Assembly: GCF_021603645.1 (NCBI RefSeq)
Contig: NZ_BQHJ01000014.1
Span: 140,854-204,853, forward strand
Reading direction: 5' to 3'
From: Pseudomonas pseudonitroreducens
GTDB lineage: Bacteria > Pseudomonadota > Gammaproteobacteria > Pseudomonadales > Pseudomonadaceae
Length of the DNA stretch: 64,000 nt
How positions within the stretch are numbered: the first letter of the stretch is position 1; each line of letters starts with the position of its first letter. The translations under genes and the position numbers were made by a program. The notes under the pieces were generated by a model that was given only the letters and a program-made list of their open reading frames with translations, searched no databases and was not told the origin of the DNA. This document shows, one piece after another, positions 1 to 10,057 of this stretch.

Positions 1-497
1 CCACCGACTCGTCGGTGCGCTGGCCGCGCACCACTTCGACGATGCGCATCAGCGTCACCGGGTTGAAGAAATGGAAGCCAGCGACCCGCTCCGGATGCCG
101 GCAGCGCGCGGCGATGCGAGTGACCGACAGCGATGAGGTGTTGCTGGCGAGCACGGCGTCCGGTGCCACGCGCTTTTCCAGCTCCGCGAGCAGCGCCTGC
201 TTGGCGCCGAGGTCCTCGATGATGGCCTCGATCAGCAGGTCGCAATCGGCCAGCTCATCGAGGCTGTGGGTGGGTAACAGGCGCTGTATCGTCGCCACCA
301 GCGCCTCGGGGCTGAGCTTGCCCTTGGCCACTGCGCGCTCCAGCAGCTCGCGGTTGAAGGCCAGCGCCTGCTCCACGCTCTGCGGGTTGCTGTCGTACAG
401 GCGCACCGGCAGGCCGGCGCCGGCGAACAACTGGGCGATGCCACGGCCCATGGCGCCGGCGCCGATGACGCCGATACGGTTGAAGGACTCGGTCATG
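1..497 (-). CDS. 3-hydroxyacyl-CoA dehydrogenase, N-terminal part (runs off the window)
   Basis: The reverse strand reads from an ATG at 497 into the window edge without a stop, so only about 165 N-terminal residues are present. It opens with a Rossmann dinucleotide-binding loop GAGAMG near residues 10-15, and later shows SNTSSL and FHFFNPVTLM, which are hallmarks of NAD-dependent 3-hydroxyacyl-CoA dehydrogenases of the FadB/PaaH type. The enzyme oxidises 3-hydroxyacyl-CoA to 3-ketoacyl-CoA in beta-oxidation. It lies 46 nt downstream of the acyl-CoA ligase gene on the same strand, so the two are probably co-transcribed. The C-terminal domain lies outside the window. Confidence 0.88.
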
Positions 498-543
498 CGG
501 CGGGTCTCGTCGTGCGAACCTGCTTCAACCATAGACGCTGGGC

Positions 544-2175
544 TCACGCGGTGGTCCTTTTCGCCAGCTCGAGGTCGCGCAGCTGACGGCGCAGCAACTT
601 GCCGACGCTGGTCTTGGGTAGTTCGTCGAGCACCTCGACGAAGCTCGGCACCTTGTAGCCGGTGAGGTGCTCGCGGCAGTGGGCGATGATCTGCGCCGGC
701 GCCAGCGATTCGTCCTTGAGGCTGACGAACAGCTTCACCGACTCGCCCTTGCGTTCGTCCGGCACACCGATGGCCACGCATTCGCGCACGCCGGGGTGGC
801 GCATCACCACGTCTTCCACTTCGTTGGGGAACACGTTGAAGCCGGAGACCAGGATCATGTCCTTCTTGCGGTCGACGATCTTCAGCATGCCGTTGGCGTC
901 CAGTTCGGCGATGTCGCCGGTCTTCAGCCAGCCATCGCCGGTCAGTACCTGGGCGCTCTCCTCCGGACGCTGCCAGTAGCCCTGCATCACCTGCGGGCCG
1001 CGCAGCCACAGCTCGCCGGGCTGGTCCGGGCCGGTATCGTTGCCCTCCTCGTCCACGGTGCGCAGTTCGGTATCCACCAGCGCCTGGCCGACGTAACCCT
1101 CGCGGTAGGGGCTGTGCAGCGTACCGGTGGAAACCACCGGCGACGCCTCGGTGAGGCCGAAGCCCTCGCGCACCGGCGCGCCGGTCGCGGCCTCCCAGCG
1201 CCGGCCCACTTCGCGGTTCAGCGGTGCGCCGCCGGAGGTCACCCACTTCAAGTGGCTGAAGTCGACGGCGGCGAAATCCGGGTGGTTCATCAGGCCGACG
1301 AACAGGGTGTTGATCCCGCTCATCAGGGTGAAGGGATAGCGGCGCATCGCGCCGATGATCTCGTCGAGGTTGCGGCCGTCGCGGATGAACACCGTGTGCA
1401 GGCCCATGCCCACCGAAGACAGCAGGTTCGTCGAGAACGCCATGATGTGGTAGAGCGGCAGCGGCGCGATGCGCACGTCGCTGGCGGGCTCCAGCAGGCC
1501 GGGGCGCAGGAACAGTTCCAGGGTCTGCACGACGTTGGCGATCAGGCTGCGGTGGCTGAGCATCGCGCCCTTGGAGACGCCGGTTGTGCCGCCGGTGTAT
1601 TGCAGCAGCGCGAGGCGATCCAGCCCCGGCTCGATGGCCACCGGTGGCGCCTCGGCGCCCAGGCGCAGGGCCTGCTGGAAGCGCGTGCAATCGGCTTCGT
1701 CGCTGTCGAGCTGCGGGCGCTCCAGGTCGTCGATCGAGGTCAGCAGGATCTGCCGCACCTCGCTGTGCGCCTGTACGCCGCGCAACAGCGGCAGCAGGCG
1801 GTCGAGCAGCAATACGGCGCTGGCGCCGGAGTCGGCCAGTTGGTGACGCAGCTCGCTGGCGGTGTATTGCGGGTTGGTGTTTACCAGCACCACGCCGGCC
1901 TTCAGCGCGCCGAAAGTGGCGATGGGGTACTGCAGGGAATTGGGCAGCATCAGCGCCAGGCGGTCGCCGGGTTGCAGGCCAGCGTGGTGGCGCAGGTAGC
2001 GGGCGAAGGCGTCGGCCTGGCGCTCCAGTTCGGCGAAGCTGAGATGGCTGTCGCCACAGGAGAACGCGTGGCGTTCGGGGAATTCGCGGGAGGCACGTTG
2101 CAGCAGGTCGTACAGGTTCTCGTAGGCGTGGCGGGCGATCTCGCTGGCCACGTATCCGGTCGCAATGGCAGGCAT
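544..2175 (-). CDS. AMP-forming long/medium-chain acyl-CoA ligase
   Basis: A 543-residue protein starting at the ATG at 2175; the open frame extends further upstream but family alignment favours this start (MPAIATGYVA). It activates a carboxylic acid with ATP and CoA. Visible motifs are the AMP-binding loop TGGTTGVSKG at about residues 194-203, GFGLTEASP, TGDIAELDANG, and the C-terminal DRKKDMILVSGFNVFPNEVE hinge and lid region. This is the usual FadD-type length and order. It is followed by a 3-hydroxyacyl-CoA dehydrogenase, and an IclR regulator gene diverges from it. The true substrate cannot be read from the sequence. Confidence 0.9.
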   Translation of the reverse strand: MPAIATGYVASEIARHAYENLYDLLQRASREFPERHAFSCGDSHLSFAELERQADAFARYLRHHAGLQPGDRLALMLPNSLQYPIATFGALKAGVVLVNTNPQYTASELRHQLADSGASAVLLLDRLLPLLRGVQAHSEVRQILLTSIDDLERPQLDSDEADCTRFQQALRLGAEAPPVAIEPGLDRLALLQYTGGTTGVSKGAMLSHRSLIANVVQTLELFLRPGLLEPASDVRIAPLPLYHIMAFSTNLLSSVGMGLHTVFIRDGRNLDEIIGAMRRYPFTLMSGINTLFVGLMNHPDFAAVDFSHLKWVTSGGAPLNREVGRRWEAATGAPVREGFGLTEASPVVSTGTLHSPYREGYVGQALVDTELRTVDEEGNDTGPDQPGELWLRGPQVMQGYWQRPEESAQVLTGDGWLKTGDIAELDANGMLKIVDRKKDMILVSGFNVFPNEVEDVVMRHPGVRECVAIGVPDERKGESVKLFVSLKDESLAPAQIIAHCREHLTGYKVPSFVEVLDELPKTSVGKLLRRQLRDLELAKRTTA

Positions 2176-2212
2176 CGACTTCTCCGTACTTTTTCTCTGA
2201 GCTTCGAATTGT

Positions 2213-2231
2213 TGTTCTGCACAGTGAAACA
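2213..2231. promoter_or_regulatory. Candidate IclR operator upstream of the acyl-CoA ligase
   Basis: The 19-bp sequence, read on the minus strand as TGTTTCACTGTGCAGAACA, is an imperfect palindrome with TGTT/AACA ends. It sits 38 bp upstream of the ligase start and between that gene and the divergent IclR-type regulator. A 17/19 match is found upstream of the second operon at 8091-8109. The assignment to the IclR protein is an inference from position and duplication. Confidence 0.6.
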
Positions 2232-2373
2232 GCGTGTCGAAATTGATGGTATGCGATAGGCTTGGCTGGCGCAACGAGCAGGCCCGGAGCGCTGCGGGGA
2301 ATGCGCTCGATCTGCTATCGTTCGCCCGCGCCGCGCGCGGCGCACGTCCACCCGAATACCCCGCCGAGGCCCC

Positions 2374-3159
2374 ATGAGCGACGACGTCGAAGACAGCAGC
2401 AACCCCAAGGACCGCAAGTACGTCGAGGCGCTGGCCCGCGGACTGGACGTGCTGCGCGCCTTCACCCACGGCTCGGTGGTGCTCGGCAACCAGGAAATCT
2501 CGCGGATCACCGGCCTGCCCAAGGCTACGGTGTCGCGCATGACCTATACCCTGACCCAGCTGGGCTACCTCTGCTACTCGCAGCAGCACGAGAAGTACCA
2601 GCTCGATTCCGGCGTGCTGGCGCTGGGTTACGCGTACGTTTCCAACCTGCGCGTGCGCCAGCTGGCCAAGCCGTACATGGACGCCTTCGCCCGCCGCACC
2701 AACACCACGGTGGGCCTGACCTGCCGCGACTGGCTATCGATGATCTACGTGGAAAACTGCCGCCCGCCGGAAGCCACGTCCCTGCGCATGGACGCCGGCG
2801 TACGCCTGCCGCTGGCCACCACCGCTGCTGGCCGCGCCTATCTCGCCGCGACCCCGCAACAGGAGCGCGAGCACTTGCTGTCGGCGTTGCAGGAGCGTCA
2901 CGAAGGCGATTGGTCGGTGATGCGTGCTTCGCTCGATGCCTCCTTCGAGGAGTACTACGAGCATGGCTTCTGCCTGTCGCTGGGCGACTGGGACCGCAAC
3001 GTGCGCGCTGCCGGTGTGCCGCTGCGCCTGGCCGATGGCGGGCTGATGGCGCTGACCTGCGGGGCGCCGTCGTTCCAGCTCAGCGAAGAAACGCTGCGCG
3101 GGTCGCTGGCCCATGAGCTGGAGATTCTGGCGCGGGATATCGAGAGCCTCGGGGCCTGA
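2374..3159 (+). CDS. IclR-family transcriptional regulator
   Basis: A 261-residue protein with an N-terminal winged helix-turn-helix (about residues 15-75: YVEALARGLDVLRAF, then ISRITGLPKATVSRMTYTL) and a C-terminal GAF-like effector domain (VGLTCRDWLSMIYVE, then LPLATTAAGRAYLAA), the typical IclR layout and length. It is transcribed away from the acyl-CoA ligase operon. It probably controls the ligase operon and the PimF-like operon through the shared 19-bp motif. The effector is likely an acyl-CoA or carboxylic acid, which is inference. Confidence 0.92.
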   Translation: MSDDVEDSSNPKDRKYVEALARGLDVLRAFTHGSVVLGNQEISRITGLPKATVSRMTYTLTQLGYLCYSQQHEKYQLDSGVLALGYAYVSNLRVRQLAKPYMDAFARRTNTTVGLTCRDWLSMIYVENCRPPEATSLRMDAGVRLPLATTAAGRAYLAATPQQEREHLLSALQERHEGDWSVMRASLDASFEEYYEHGFCLSLGDWDRNVRAAGVPLRLADGGLMALTCGAPSFQLSEETLRGSLAHELEILARDIESLGA

Positions 3160-3224
3160 GTTTCTCCGCGATGCTTTATTGTTGGGTGTTTCTGCGCCGC
3201 TTCGGCGTGTGCTGATGGATTTGG

Positions 3225-3440
3225 TTTCGCCTCTCGGCGAGTTCCTTTTGTCAAACGCCACAAAAGGAACCAAAAAGTCTTGCCCCTCCATCCGGTTTTT
3301 CGCCTAGGCGAAAAATTCCCTCGTCGAAGCGAAGTTTCAGGGGCCCGCCACGGCGGGCCATCCCTGGCCCGTCGTGGCTCTCGCGACATCCATGTCGCTC
3401 AACCCCTGAAACTCCGCTTCAACGAGGCCTGCTGAAAGGG
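3225..3440. repeat. Pseudomonas intergenic inverted-repeat element
   Basis: This block begins with TCTCGGCGAGTTCCTTTTG and a stretch around CACAAAAGGAACC, then shows long inverted repeats: 3320-3343 (CTCGTCGAAGCGAAGTTTC start) pairs with 3402-3425 (ending CTCCGCTTCAACGAG). The style, with the CAAACGCCACAAAAGG motif, is one I know from intergenic regions of many Pseudomonas genomes. No gene is seen from 3160 to 3620. Confidence 0.6.
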
Positions 3441-3524
3441 GCGGTTCGGTGTGTGCGGACGCTTCTCTGGAAGCCTTCGAAAGTAAAAGCCCGAGCCCGA
3501 CTCAGGACGCGGGGCAGGCTTTTC

Positions 3525-3606
3525 CTGTAGGAGCGAGCTTGCTCGCGAAGAGACTTGCCGGCAGCTCCGATGCCGGGCGGTTCGCGAGCAAGCTCGCTCC
3601 TACAAG
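3525..3606. repeat. REP doublet (GTAGGAGCGAGCTTGCTCGC family), copy 1
   Basis: Two REP units in opposite orientation: TGTAGGAGCGAGCTTGCTCG starting at about 3527 and its complement ending at 3605. Each unit is itself a palindrome. The same doublet recurs at 27131-27191 and 32695-32775. It sits just past the stop of the acyl-CoA dehydrogenase operon and could act as a transcript-end hairpin. Confidence 0.9.
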
Positions 3607-3620
3607 GGCTGGCGTTTTAG

Positions 3621-4751
3621 TTACGCCACCTCCATCAACCCCGCATAAACCTTCAGGTGATGATCGTCATCGCCCAGCTGGTGGCTGAGCATCACCAGCC
3701 GCTTGGCGTGGTGTGCGAGGACGTATTCCCAGGTCATACCGATGCCGCCGTGCAGCTGGATCGCCTGCTCGGCCACGTAGCGTGCCGCGCGGGTGACGAT
3801 GAACTTGGCCGCCGCCAGGGTGCGGCTGCGCTCGGCGCTGTCGGGTTGGTCGGCGACGCAGGCGGCGAGGATCGCCATGCTGGTGGCCTGTTCCAGCTCG
3901 CTGCGCATGTCCACCATGCGGTGCTGCAGCACCTGGAACTTGCCGATGGGGATGCCGAACTGCTTGCGCGTCTTCAGGTAGTCCAGGGTCAGAGCGCAGG
4001 CTTCCTGCAGGCTGCCGAGGGCTTCGGCGCATTGCGCGGCGCTGGCGCGGCCCTGCTGGTAACGCAACGCCGGAAGCGCGTCACCCGGCGTGCCGAGGGC
4101 TTCGCCGAGGGCGCCGTCGAGGAACAGCTCGCAGGCGCGCTGGCCGTCCACGGTCGGATACTCGCGGCGGCTGACGCCGGCCTGCTGCGGGTCGATGAGA
4201 AACAGGCCGATGCCCTCCTCGTCCCGCCCATTGCCGGACACCCGCGCCGAGACGAGGATCGCCGTGGCGCTCTGCCCGCAGATCACCACCGCCTTGCGGC
4301 CGCTGAGTTGCCAGCCGCCTCCGGCCTGTTCCGCGCGGGTCTGCACATCGTGCAATTGGTAATGGCTTTGCGGCTCTTCCAGCGCGACGGCCAATTGCGC
4401 CTCGGCGCTGGCGATGCGCGGCAACCAATGATCCTTCTGCGCATCGCTGCCCAACTGGGCGATCAGGCCGCCGGCGTGCACCACCGATTGCAGGTACGGC
4501 TCCAGGCACAGGCCGCGGCCCAGTTCGGTGAGCACCAGCATGCTCTCGACGCCGCCGCCGAAGCCGCCGTGGCCTTCCGGCAACGACACCGAAGTCAGCC
4601 CCAGCTCGCCGAGCTGGCGCCAGAACTCGACGCTGTAGCCGCGCTCGCTCTGGCTGAAGCCCTCGCGCTTGTCGAACGGATAGGCGTCGCGCACCAGGCG
4701 CGCCGCGGTGTCCTGCAGCATCTGCTGCTCTTCGCTCAGTTTGAAGTCCAT
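3621..4751 (-). CDS. Acyl-CoA dehydrogenase, PimD-like small subunit
   Basis: A 376-residue acyl-CoA dehydrogenase family protein. It starts MDFKLSEEQQMLQDTAARLV and ends with the FAD-binding segment AIQLHGGIGMTWEYVLAHHA, both standard for the family. It is the last gene of the operon running from 8055, with only a 10-nt gap to the larger dehydrogenase upstream. A pair of about 396 and 376-380 residue dehydrogenases next to a 697-residue FadB-like protein resembles the pimeloyl-CoA degradation genes pimF-pimC-pimD of Rhodopseudomonas. A dicarboxylic or branched substrate is therefore plausible, but this is inference. Confidence 0.85.
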   Translation of the reverse strand: MDFKLSEEQQMLQDTAARLVRDAYPFDKREGFSQSERGYSVEFWRQLGELGLTSVSLPEGHGGFGGGVESMLVLTELGRGLCLEPYLQSVVHAGGLIAQLGSDAQKDHWLPRIASAEAQLAVALEEPQSHYQLHDVQTRAEQAGGGWQLSGRKAVVICGQSATAILVSARVSGNGRDEEGIGLFLIDPQQAGVSRREYPTVDGQRACELFLDGALGEALGTPGDALPALRYQQGRASAAQCAEALGSLQEACALTLDYLKTRKQFGIPIGKFQVLQHRMVDMRSELEQATSMAILAACVADQPDSAERSRTLAAAKFIVTRAARYVAEQAIQLHGGIGMTWEYVLAHHAKRLVMLSHQLGDDDHHLKVYAGLMEVA

Positions 4752-4761
4752 GCTCAGCCCC

Positions 4762-5952
<1,191 letters not shown>

Positions 5953-5961
5953 GGCGGGTCC

Positions 5962-8055
5962 TCAGAGATCGGCGAAGCGGCGGCCTTCGGCCACCAGGCG
6001 TTCGAGTAGCGGCGCGGGCTGCCACCAGGCGCCGAGGCGCTGGTGGAACTCGCGGATTCGTTCGAGCACGTGGGCAAGGCCGACGCTGTCGGCATGGAAC
6101 AGCGGGCCGCCACGCCAGGCGGGGAAGCCGTAGCCGTTGAGGAAGATCACATCGACGTCGCTGGCGCGCTGGGCGATGCCTTCGTCGAGGATATTGGCGG
6201 CCTCGTTGATCAGCGCGTAGATGCAGCGCTCGACGATCTCTTCATCCCCGACCGGCGCGCGAGTGATGCCGCGTTCGGCGGCAGCCTGCTCGAGCATGGC
6301 CGGCAGCGCCGGGTTGTCCTGCGGGGCGGTGCGGCCTTCGCCGTAGTGGTAGAAGCCGGTGCCGGTCTTCTGCCCGAGCATGCCGGCGGCGATCAGGTGG
6401 TCGAGTACGGTGGGCAGGGTCTGGCCGGGTTTCAGGTTCGGTCGCTGGCGCGAGCGGATCGCGTGGCTGATGTCCAGGCCCGACAGATCACGCACCGCCA
6501 GCGGCCCCATGGCCATGCCGAAGGTGCGCAGCGCGCGGTCCACCTGTGCGGGTGTGGCGCCCTCCTCCAGCAGGAACTCGGCCTGGCGGCCGTACTGGAA
6601 GATCATGCGGTTGCCGACGAAACCGTCGCACACGCCGACCACCACCGAGACTTTCTTCAGGCGCTTGCCCAGCTGCATGGCGGTGGCCAGCACGGCGTCC
6701 GCTGTGGCCCTGCCGCGCACCACTTCCAGCAGGCGCATGACGTTGGCCGGGCTGAAGAAGTGCAGGCCGACCACGTCCTGCGGACGCTTCGTGAAGGCGG
6801 CGATTTCGTCGAGGTCCAGCGAGGAGGTGTTGCTGGCGAGGATCGCGCCGGGTTTGCACACAGCGTCCAGTTGCTCGAAGACCTGGCGCTTCACGTCCAG
6901 GCTTTCGAACACCGCTTCGACCACCACGTCCACGTCGCCCAGCGCGGCGTAATCGAGCACGCCACTGATCAGGCCCATGCGCCGCTCCATCTCCTCGGCG
7001 CCCAGGCTGCCGCGCGCCACGCTGGCGGCGTACAGGCTGCGGGCGCGGTCGAGGCCGCGTTGCAGGGCTTCGTCGTTCACCTCCAGCAGCTGCACCGGGA
7101 TTCCCGCATTGGCAAAGCACAGGACGATGCCGACGCCCATGGTGCCGCCGCCAATCACCGCGGCGCTGCGTACCTCACGCGGCTGCGTCGCGGGCGCGAG
7201 GCCTTCGACCTTGGCTGCGTCGCGCTCGGCGAAGAAGGCGTGAATCTGCGCGGCGCGCTGTGGCGACTCCATGCATTGCTGGAACAGTGCGCGCTCACGG
7301 GCGAGCCCCTCGCGCAATGGCAGTTGGGTGGCGGCTTCTACCGCGTCGATGCAGCGCAGCGGAGAGAACTGGCCGGGCAGGCGCTTCTGCACCTCGCCGC
7401 GCTTGTGCGCGATCGCCTCGGCGAGGCCGCTTTCCTGCACGCGCTCGTTACGCTCGCCGGTGCGGCGCGGGCCCTTGCCGTCCGCCAGCAGGCGCTGGGC
7501 GAAGGTGAGGCCGGCCTCGACCAGGTCGCCGTCGAACAGTTCGTCGACGACATTGAATTCGAGGGCTTCCGGCGCGCGGATCGGCGCGCCGCTGACGATC
7601 ATGTCGAGGGCCTTTCCCACACCGGCCAGGCGCGGCAGACGTTGGGTGCCGCCGGCACCGGGGAGCAGGCCAAGCTTCACTTCCGGCAGGCCGACCTGGG
7701 CATCGCGGCGGGCGATGCGGTAATGGCAGGCCAGCGCCACTTCCAGGCCGCCGCCCAGGGCAGTGCCGTGGATCACCGCGACGCTCGGCTTGGTCGCACC
7801 TTCGATGATCTCGACCACTTCCGGCAGTGACGGCGCCTGCGGCGGTTTGCCGAACTCACGGATATCGGCGCCGGCCATGAAGGTGCGCCCGGAACACACC
7901 AGTACCACCGCGCGCACCTGCGGATCGGCCTCGGCCTGCTGGAAGGCGGCGAGCAGCCCGGCGCGGACGGCGTGTCCGAGGGCGTTCACCGGTGGGTTGT
8001 CGACCGTCACCAGGGCAATCTCACCCCGGCGTTCGAGCTGTACCGCTTCTGACAT
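5962..8055 (-). CDS. Bifunctional enoyl-CoA hydratase / 3-hydroxyacyl-CoA dehydrogenase (FadB/PimF-like)
   Basis: A 697-residue fusion. The N-terminal crotonase domain shows the oxyanion-hole segment GRTFMAGADIREFG and the catalytic region ALGGGLEVALACHYRIA and LGLLPGAGGTQRLPRL. The central part has the NAD-binding IGGGTMGVGI and the dehydrogenase motifs ASNTSSLDLDEIA and GLHFFSPANVMRLLEVV, followed by the C-terminal dehydrogenase domain. It hydrates enoyl-CoA and oxidises the product in beta-oxidation. It is the first gene of the operon and carries the putative IclR site 36 bp upstream. The length fits the PimF/FadJ group. Confidence 0.9.
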   Translation of the reverse strand: MSEAVQLERRGEIALVTVDNPPVNALGHAVRAGLLAAFQQAEADPQVRAVVLVCSGRTFMAGADIREFGKPPQAPSLPEVVEIIEGATKPSVAVIHGTALGGGLEVALACHYRIARRDAQVGLPEVKLGLLPGAGGTQRLPRLAGVGKALDMIVSGAPIRAPEALEFNVVDELFDGDLVEAGLTFAQRLLADGKGPRRTGERNERVQESGLAEAIAHKRGEVQKRLPGQFSPLRCIDAVEAATQLPLREGLARERALFQQCMESPQRAAQIHAFFAERDAAKVEGLAPATQPREVRSAAVIGGGTMGVGIVLCFANAGIPVQLLEVNDEALQRGLDRARSLYAASVARGSLGAEEMERRMGLISGVLDYAALGDVDVVVEAVFESLDVKRQVFEQLDAVCKPGAILASNTSSLDLDEIAAFTKRPQDVVGLHFFSPANVMRLLEVVRGRATADAVLATAMQLGKRLKKVSVVVGVCDGFVGNRMIFQYGRQAEFLLEEGATPAQVDRALRTFGMAMGPLAVRDLSGLDISHAIRSRQRPNLKPGQTLPTVLDHLIAAGMLGQKTGTGFYHYGEGRTAPQDNPALPAMLEQAAAERGITRAPVGDEEIVERCIYALINEAANILDEGIAQRASDVDVIFLNGYGFPAWRGGPLFHADSVGLAHVLERIREFHQRLGAWWQPAPLLERLVAEGRRFADL

Positions 8056-8090
8056 GCTGTGCTCCGTCTTTATCTTGTTTTACGGAATCA

Positions 8091-8109
8091 TGTTTCGCTG
8101 TGCAGAATA
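8091..8109. promoter_or_regulatory. Candidate IclR operator upstream of the FadB-like operon
   Basis: The 19 bases TGTTTCGCTGTGCAGAATA match the site at 2213-2231 (minus strand) in 17 of 19 positions. It lies 36 bp upstream of the start codon at 8055, where an operator or activator site would be expected. Shared use by the adjacent IclR regulator is inferred. Confidence 0.6.
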
Positions 8110-8158
8110 CGATGCTGTTTTTTATCGACAGATTGCAAGGCTTTTCGTAGGCCTGTGG

Positions 8159-8443
8159 TCAGGGGCGTTGCGTGCTGCCCGCGACCAGCAGGTCGCCGTG
8201 CAATTCGCAGTAGCATTCGTCGTTCCAGCCGTAGTGCGGATCGCGGCAGATCGAGTGGCGAACGGGGCCTGAGTCACCCGGCGCGCGGGTTTTCAGGCTG
8301 TCCCGCAGGGCCGCGTAGATCGACCCGGGCTGCGGCCAGTCGGTGCGCACAGGGCCTTCGCCGAGCTGGTTGCCGGCGCGAAGTTCGGCCCGCAGGATGG
8401 CATCGAGTTCCGCGCAGAGCTGAGCAGAGGGCTGGCGTTTCAC
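8159..8443 (-). CDS. Small conserved-looking hypothetical protein
   Basis: A 94-residue ORF with a GTG start at 8443 and a GGAAG ribosome-binding site just upstream. It has no signal peptide or membrane segment. The C-terminal half has clustered aromatic and Cys/His residues (HYGWNDECYCELH). I do not recognise a family. It sits alone, convergent to nothing, between the FadB-like operon promoter and the epoxide hydrolase gene. Confidence 0.6.
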   Translation of the reverse strand: MKRQPSAQLCAELDAILRAELRAGNQLGEGPVRTDWPQPGSIYAALRDSLKTRAPGDSGPVRHSICRDPHYGWNDECYCELHGDLLVAGSTQRP

Positions 8444-8606
8444 GAGGTTTCTTCCTTGCTGGTGTCGTTGGCGGCGCCGGGGATTATCCAGCCTTGCCTG
8501 CGCCGTTGCGCCGGCTGGAAGGTCTGCTCATTCGCCTGGTGAATAGGGTTCGACCGAGGCGCCGGGCTTGGCATAGTGAAGCTCACACTTCGCGGGAGCG
8601 CGTGCC

Positions 8607-9557
8607 ATGAACGACTTCGAACACCAGTTGCTGGCAGTCAACGGCATCCAGCTCAGCCTTTACAGCTGCGGCCCGGCGGACGGCAAACCGGTGTGGATGC
8701 TGCACGGTTTTCCCGAGTGCTGGCATTCCTGGCAGCACCAGATGCGCGCCCTCGCCGCTGCCGGCTACCGCGTGTTCGTCCCGGAGATGCGTGGTTACGG
8801 CCAGAGCAGCGCGCCGCAGGAGGTGGACGCCTACGACGTGCTGACGCTCTGCGCGGACATCCAGGGCGCCATGGACGCGCTGGGGCATGAGCGCGTGGCG
8901 ATGCTTGGCCATGACTGGGGGGCGCCGGTGGCGTGGCACCTGGCGCTGCTGGAGCCGCAGCGCGTGGAGGTCCTGGCGACGCTCTCGGTGCCCTTCGCCG
9001 GCCGGGCGAAACGCCCGCCGGTGGAAATCATGCGCGAGGTGTTCGCCGGCAGGTTCTTCTACATCCTCTACTTCCAGCAGCCCGGCCGCGCAGAGGCCGA
9101 GCTGGATGCGGACGTGGCGCTGAGCCTGCGCCACTTCCTCGGCGACAACGTGCGCCTGGCTCCCGAGCAGTCCCCCGATGACCGCCTGTTCGACGGCCTG
9201 CCACCGCCGCCGGCGCACCCGAGCTGGTGCAGCGCCGAAGACTTCCAGTGGTATGTGCGGACCTTCGAGGGTCGTGGTTTCCATGGCGCGCTCAACTGGT
9301 ACCGCAACTTCGAGCGCAGTTGGCAGCGCACCGAGCCGCTGGCCGGGCGCAAGGTCGAGCAGCCGACGCTGTTCCTGATCGGCGACCGCGACCCGGTGGG
9401 CCGTTTCGAGGCGTACACCGTACAGCGCATGCCCGAGCACGTGCCCAACCTCGAACAGCATGTGCTGGAGAACTGCGGCCACTGGATTCAGAGCCAGCAG
9501 CCGGAGCGGGTCAACGCCCTGCTGGGCGACTTCCTTGGCCGGCATTACCCGGCTTGA
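8607..9557 (+). CDS. Alpha/beta hydrolase, soluble epoxide hydrolase type
   Basis: A 316-residue protein with the epoxide hydrolase signature: oxyanion motif HGFPE at about residue 33, nucleophile aspartate in GHDWGAPVAW near residue 101, and the late histidine in ENCGHWIQSQQPERV. The aspartate rather than serine at the nucleophile elbow points to epoxide hydrolysis through an ester intermediate (haloalkane dehalogenases also use Asp). A strong GGAGCG-type site precedes the ATG at 8607. It ends 1 base before the convergent GNAT gene. Confidence 0.85.
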   Translation: MNDFEHQLLAVNGIQLSLYSCGPADGKPVWMLHGFPECWHSWQHQMRALAAAGYRVFVPEMRGYGQSSAPQEVDAYDVLTLCADIQGAMDALGHERVAMLGHDWGAPVAWHLALLEPQRVEVLATLSVPFAGRAKRPPVEIMREVFAGRFFYILYFQQPGRAEAELDADVALSLRHFLGDNVRLAPEQSPDDRLFDGLPPPPAHPSWCSAEDFQWYVRTFEGRGFHGALNWYRNFERSWQRTEPLAGRKVEQPTLFLIGDRDPVGRFEAYTVQRMPEHVPNLEQHVLENCGHWIQSQQPERVNALLGDFLGRHYPA

Positions 9558-9558
9558 T

Positions 9559-10014
9559 TCAGGCGACGCGACGCATCCCGATATGCGGGATGTCGTCTTC
9601 CAGGTAGACCTCGGTCACCGGCGTGAAGCCATAGCGACCGTAGTAGCCCTGCAGATGCGCCTGGGCCGAGAGGTATACCGGCAGCCCAGGCCAGCGCTTG
9701 GCGATGGCCTGTAGCGCCTGTTCCATCAGCTGGTGGCCAAGGCCGGTGCCGCGGCCCTGCGGGGCGATCACCACGCGGCCGATCACTACGTCGCCGTCGT
9801 GCTGCTGCGGGTCGAGCAGGCGCAGGTAGCCGATCAGCTGACCGCCCTGCTCCACCATCAGATGGCAGGTGTCGCCGATCAGGTCCAGGCCATCGACTTC
9901 CTGGTAAGGACATTTCTGTTCCACCACGAAGACTTCGGTGCGCAGTTGCAGGACGGCGTAGAGCTCTTCCTTGGTCAGGTCGCGGTGGTGCTTGCAGGTC
10001 CAGTTCAGGGCCAT
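9559..10014 (-). CDS. GNAT acetyltransferase, ElaA family
   Basis: A 151-residue protein beginning with the ElaA-type motif WTCKHHRDLTKEELYAVLQL and VEQKCPYQEVDGLD. The acetyl-CoA binding segment VIAPQGRGTGLGHQLM is visible at about residues 85-100. The substrate is unknown. It is convergent with the epoxide hydrolase gene, and the two stop codons are 1 base apart. Confidence 0.9.
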   Translation of the reverse strand: MALNWTCKHHRDLTKEELYAVLQLRTEVFVVEQKCPYQEVDGLDLIGDTCHLMVEQGGQLIGYLRLLDPQQHDGDVVIGRVVIAPQGRGTGLGHQLMEQALQAIAKRWPGLPVYLSAQAHLQGYYGRYGFTPVTEVYLEDDIPHIGMRRVA

Positions 10015-10057
10015 GTCGTGTTCACTCCGGGCATCAAGAGGGCCATGGTAGCGCGCC

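Noticed and set aside
667-2259. Long open frame (530 aa) on the plus strand opposite the acyl-CoA ligase
   Set aside because: It is the antisense of a clear ligase gene, has no ribosome-binding site and shows the His/Gln/Ala-rich composition typical of shadow frames in GC-rich DNA.
3525-3606. Possible CRISPR-like repeats
   Set aside because: The repeats are inverted REP doublets scattered at three separate places, without regular direct repeats and spacers.
6043-7830. 595-aa plus-strand open frame opposite the FadB-like gene
   Set aside because: Antisense shadow of a gene with intact catalytic motifs.
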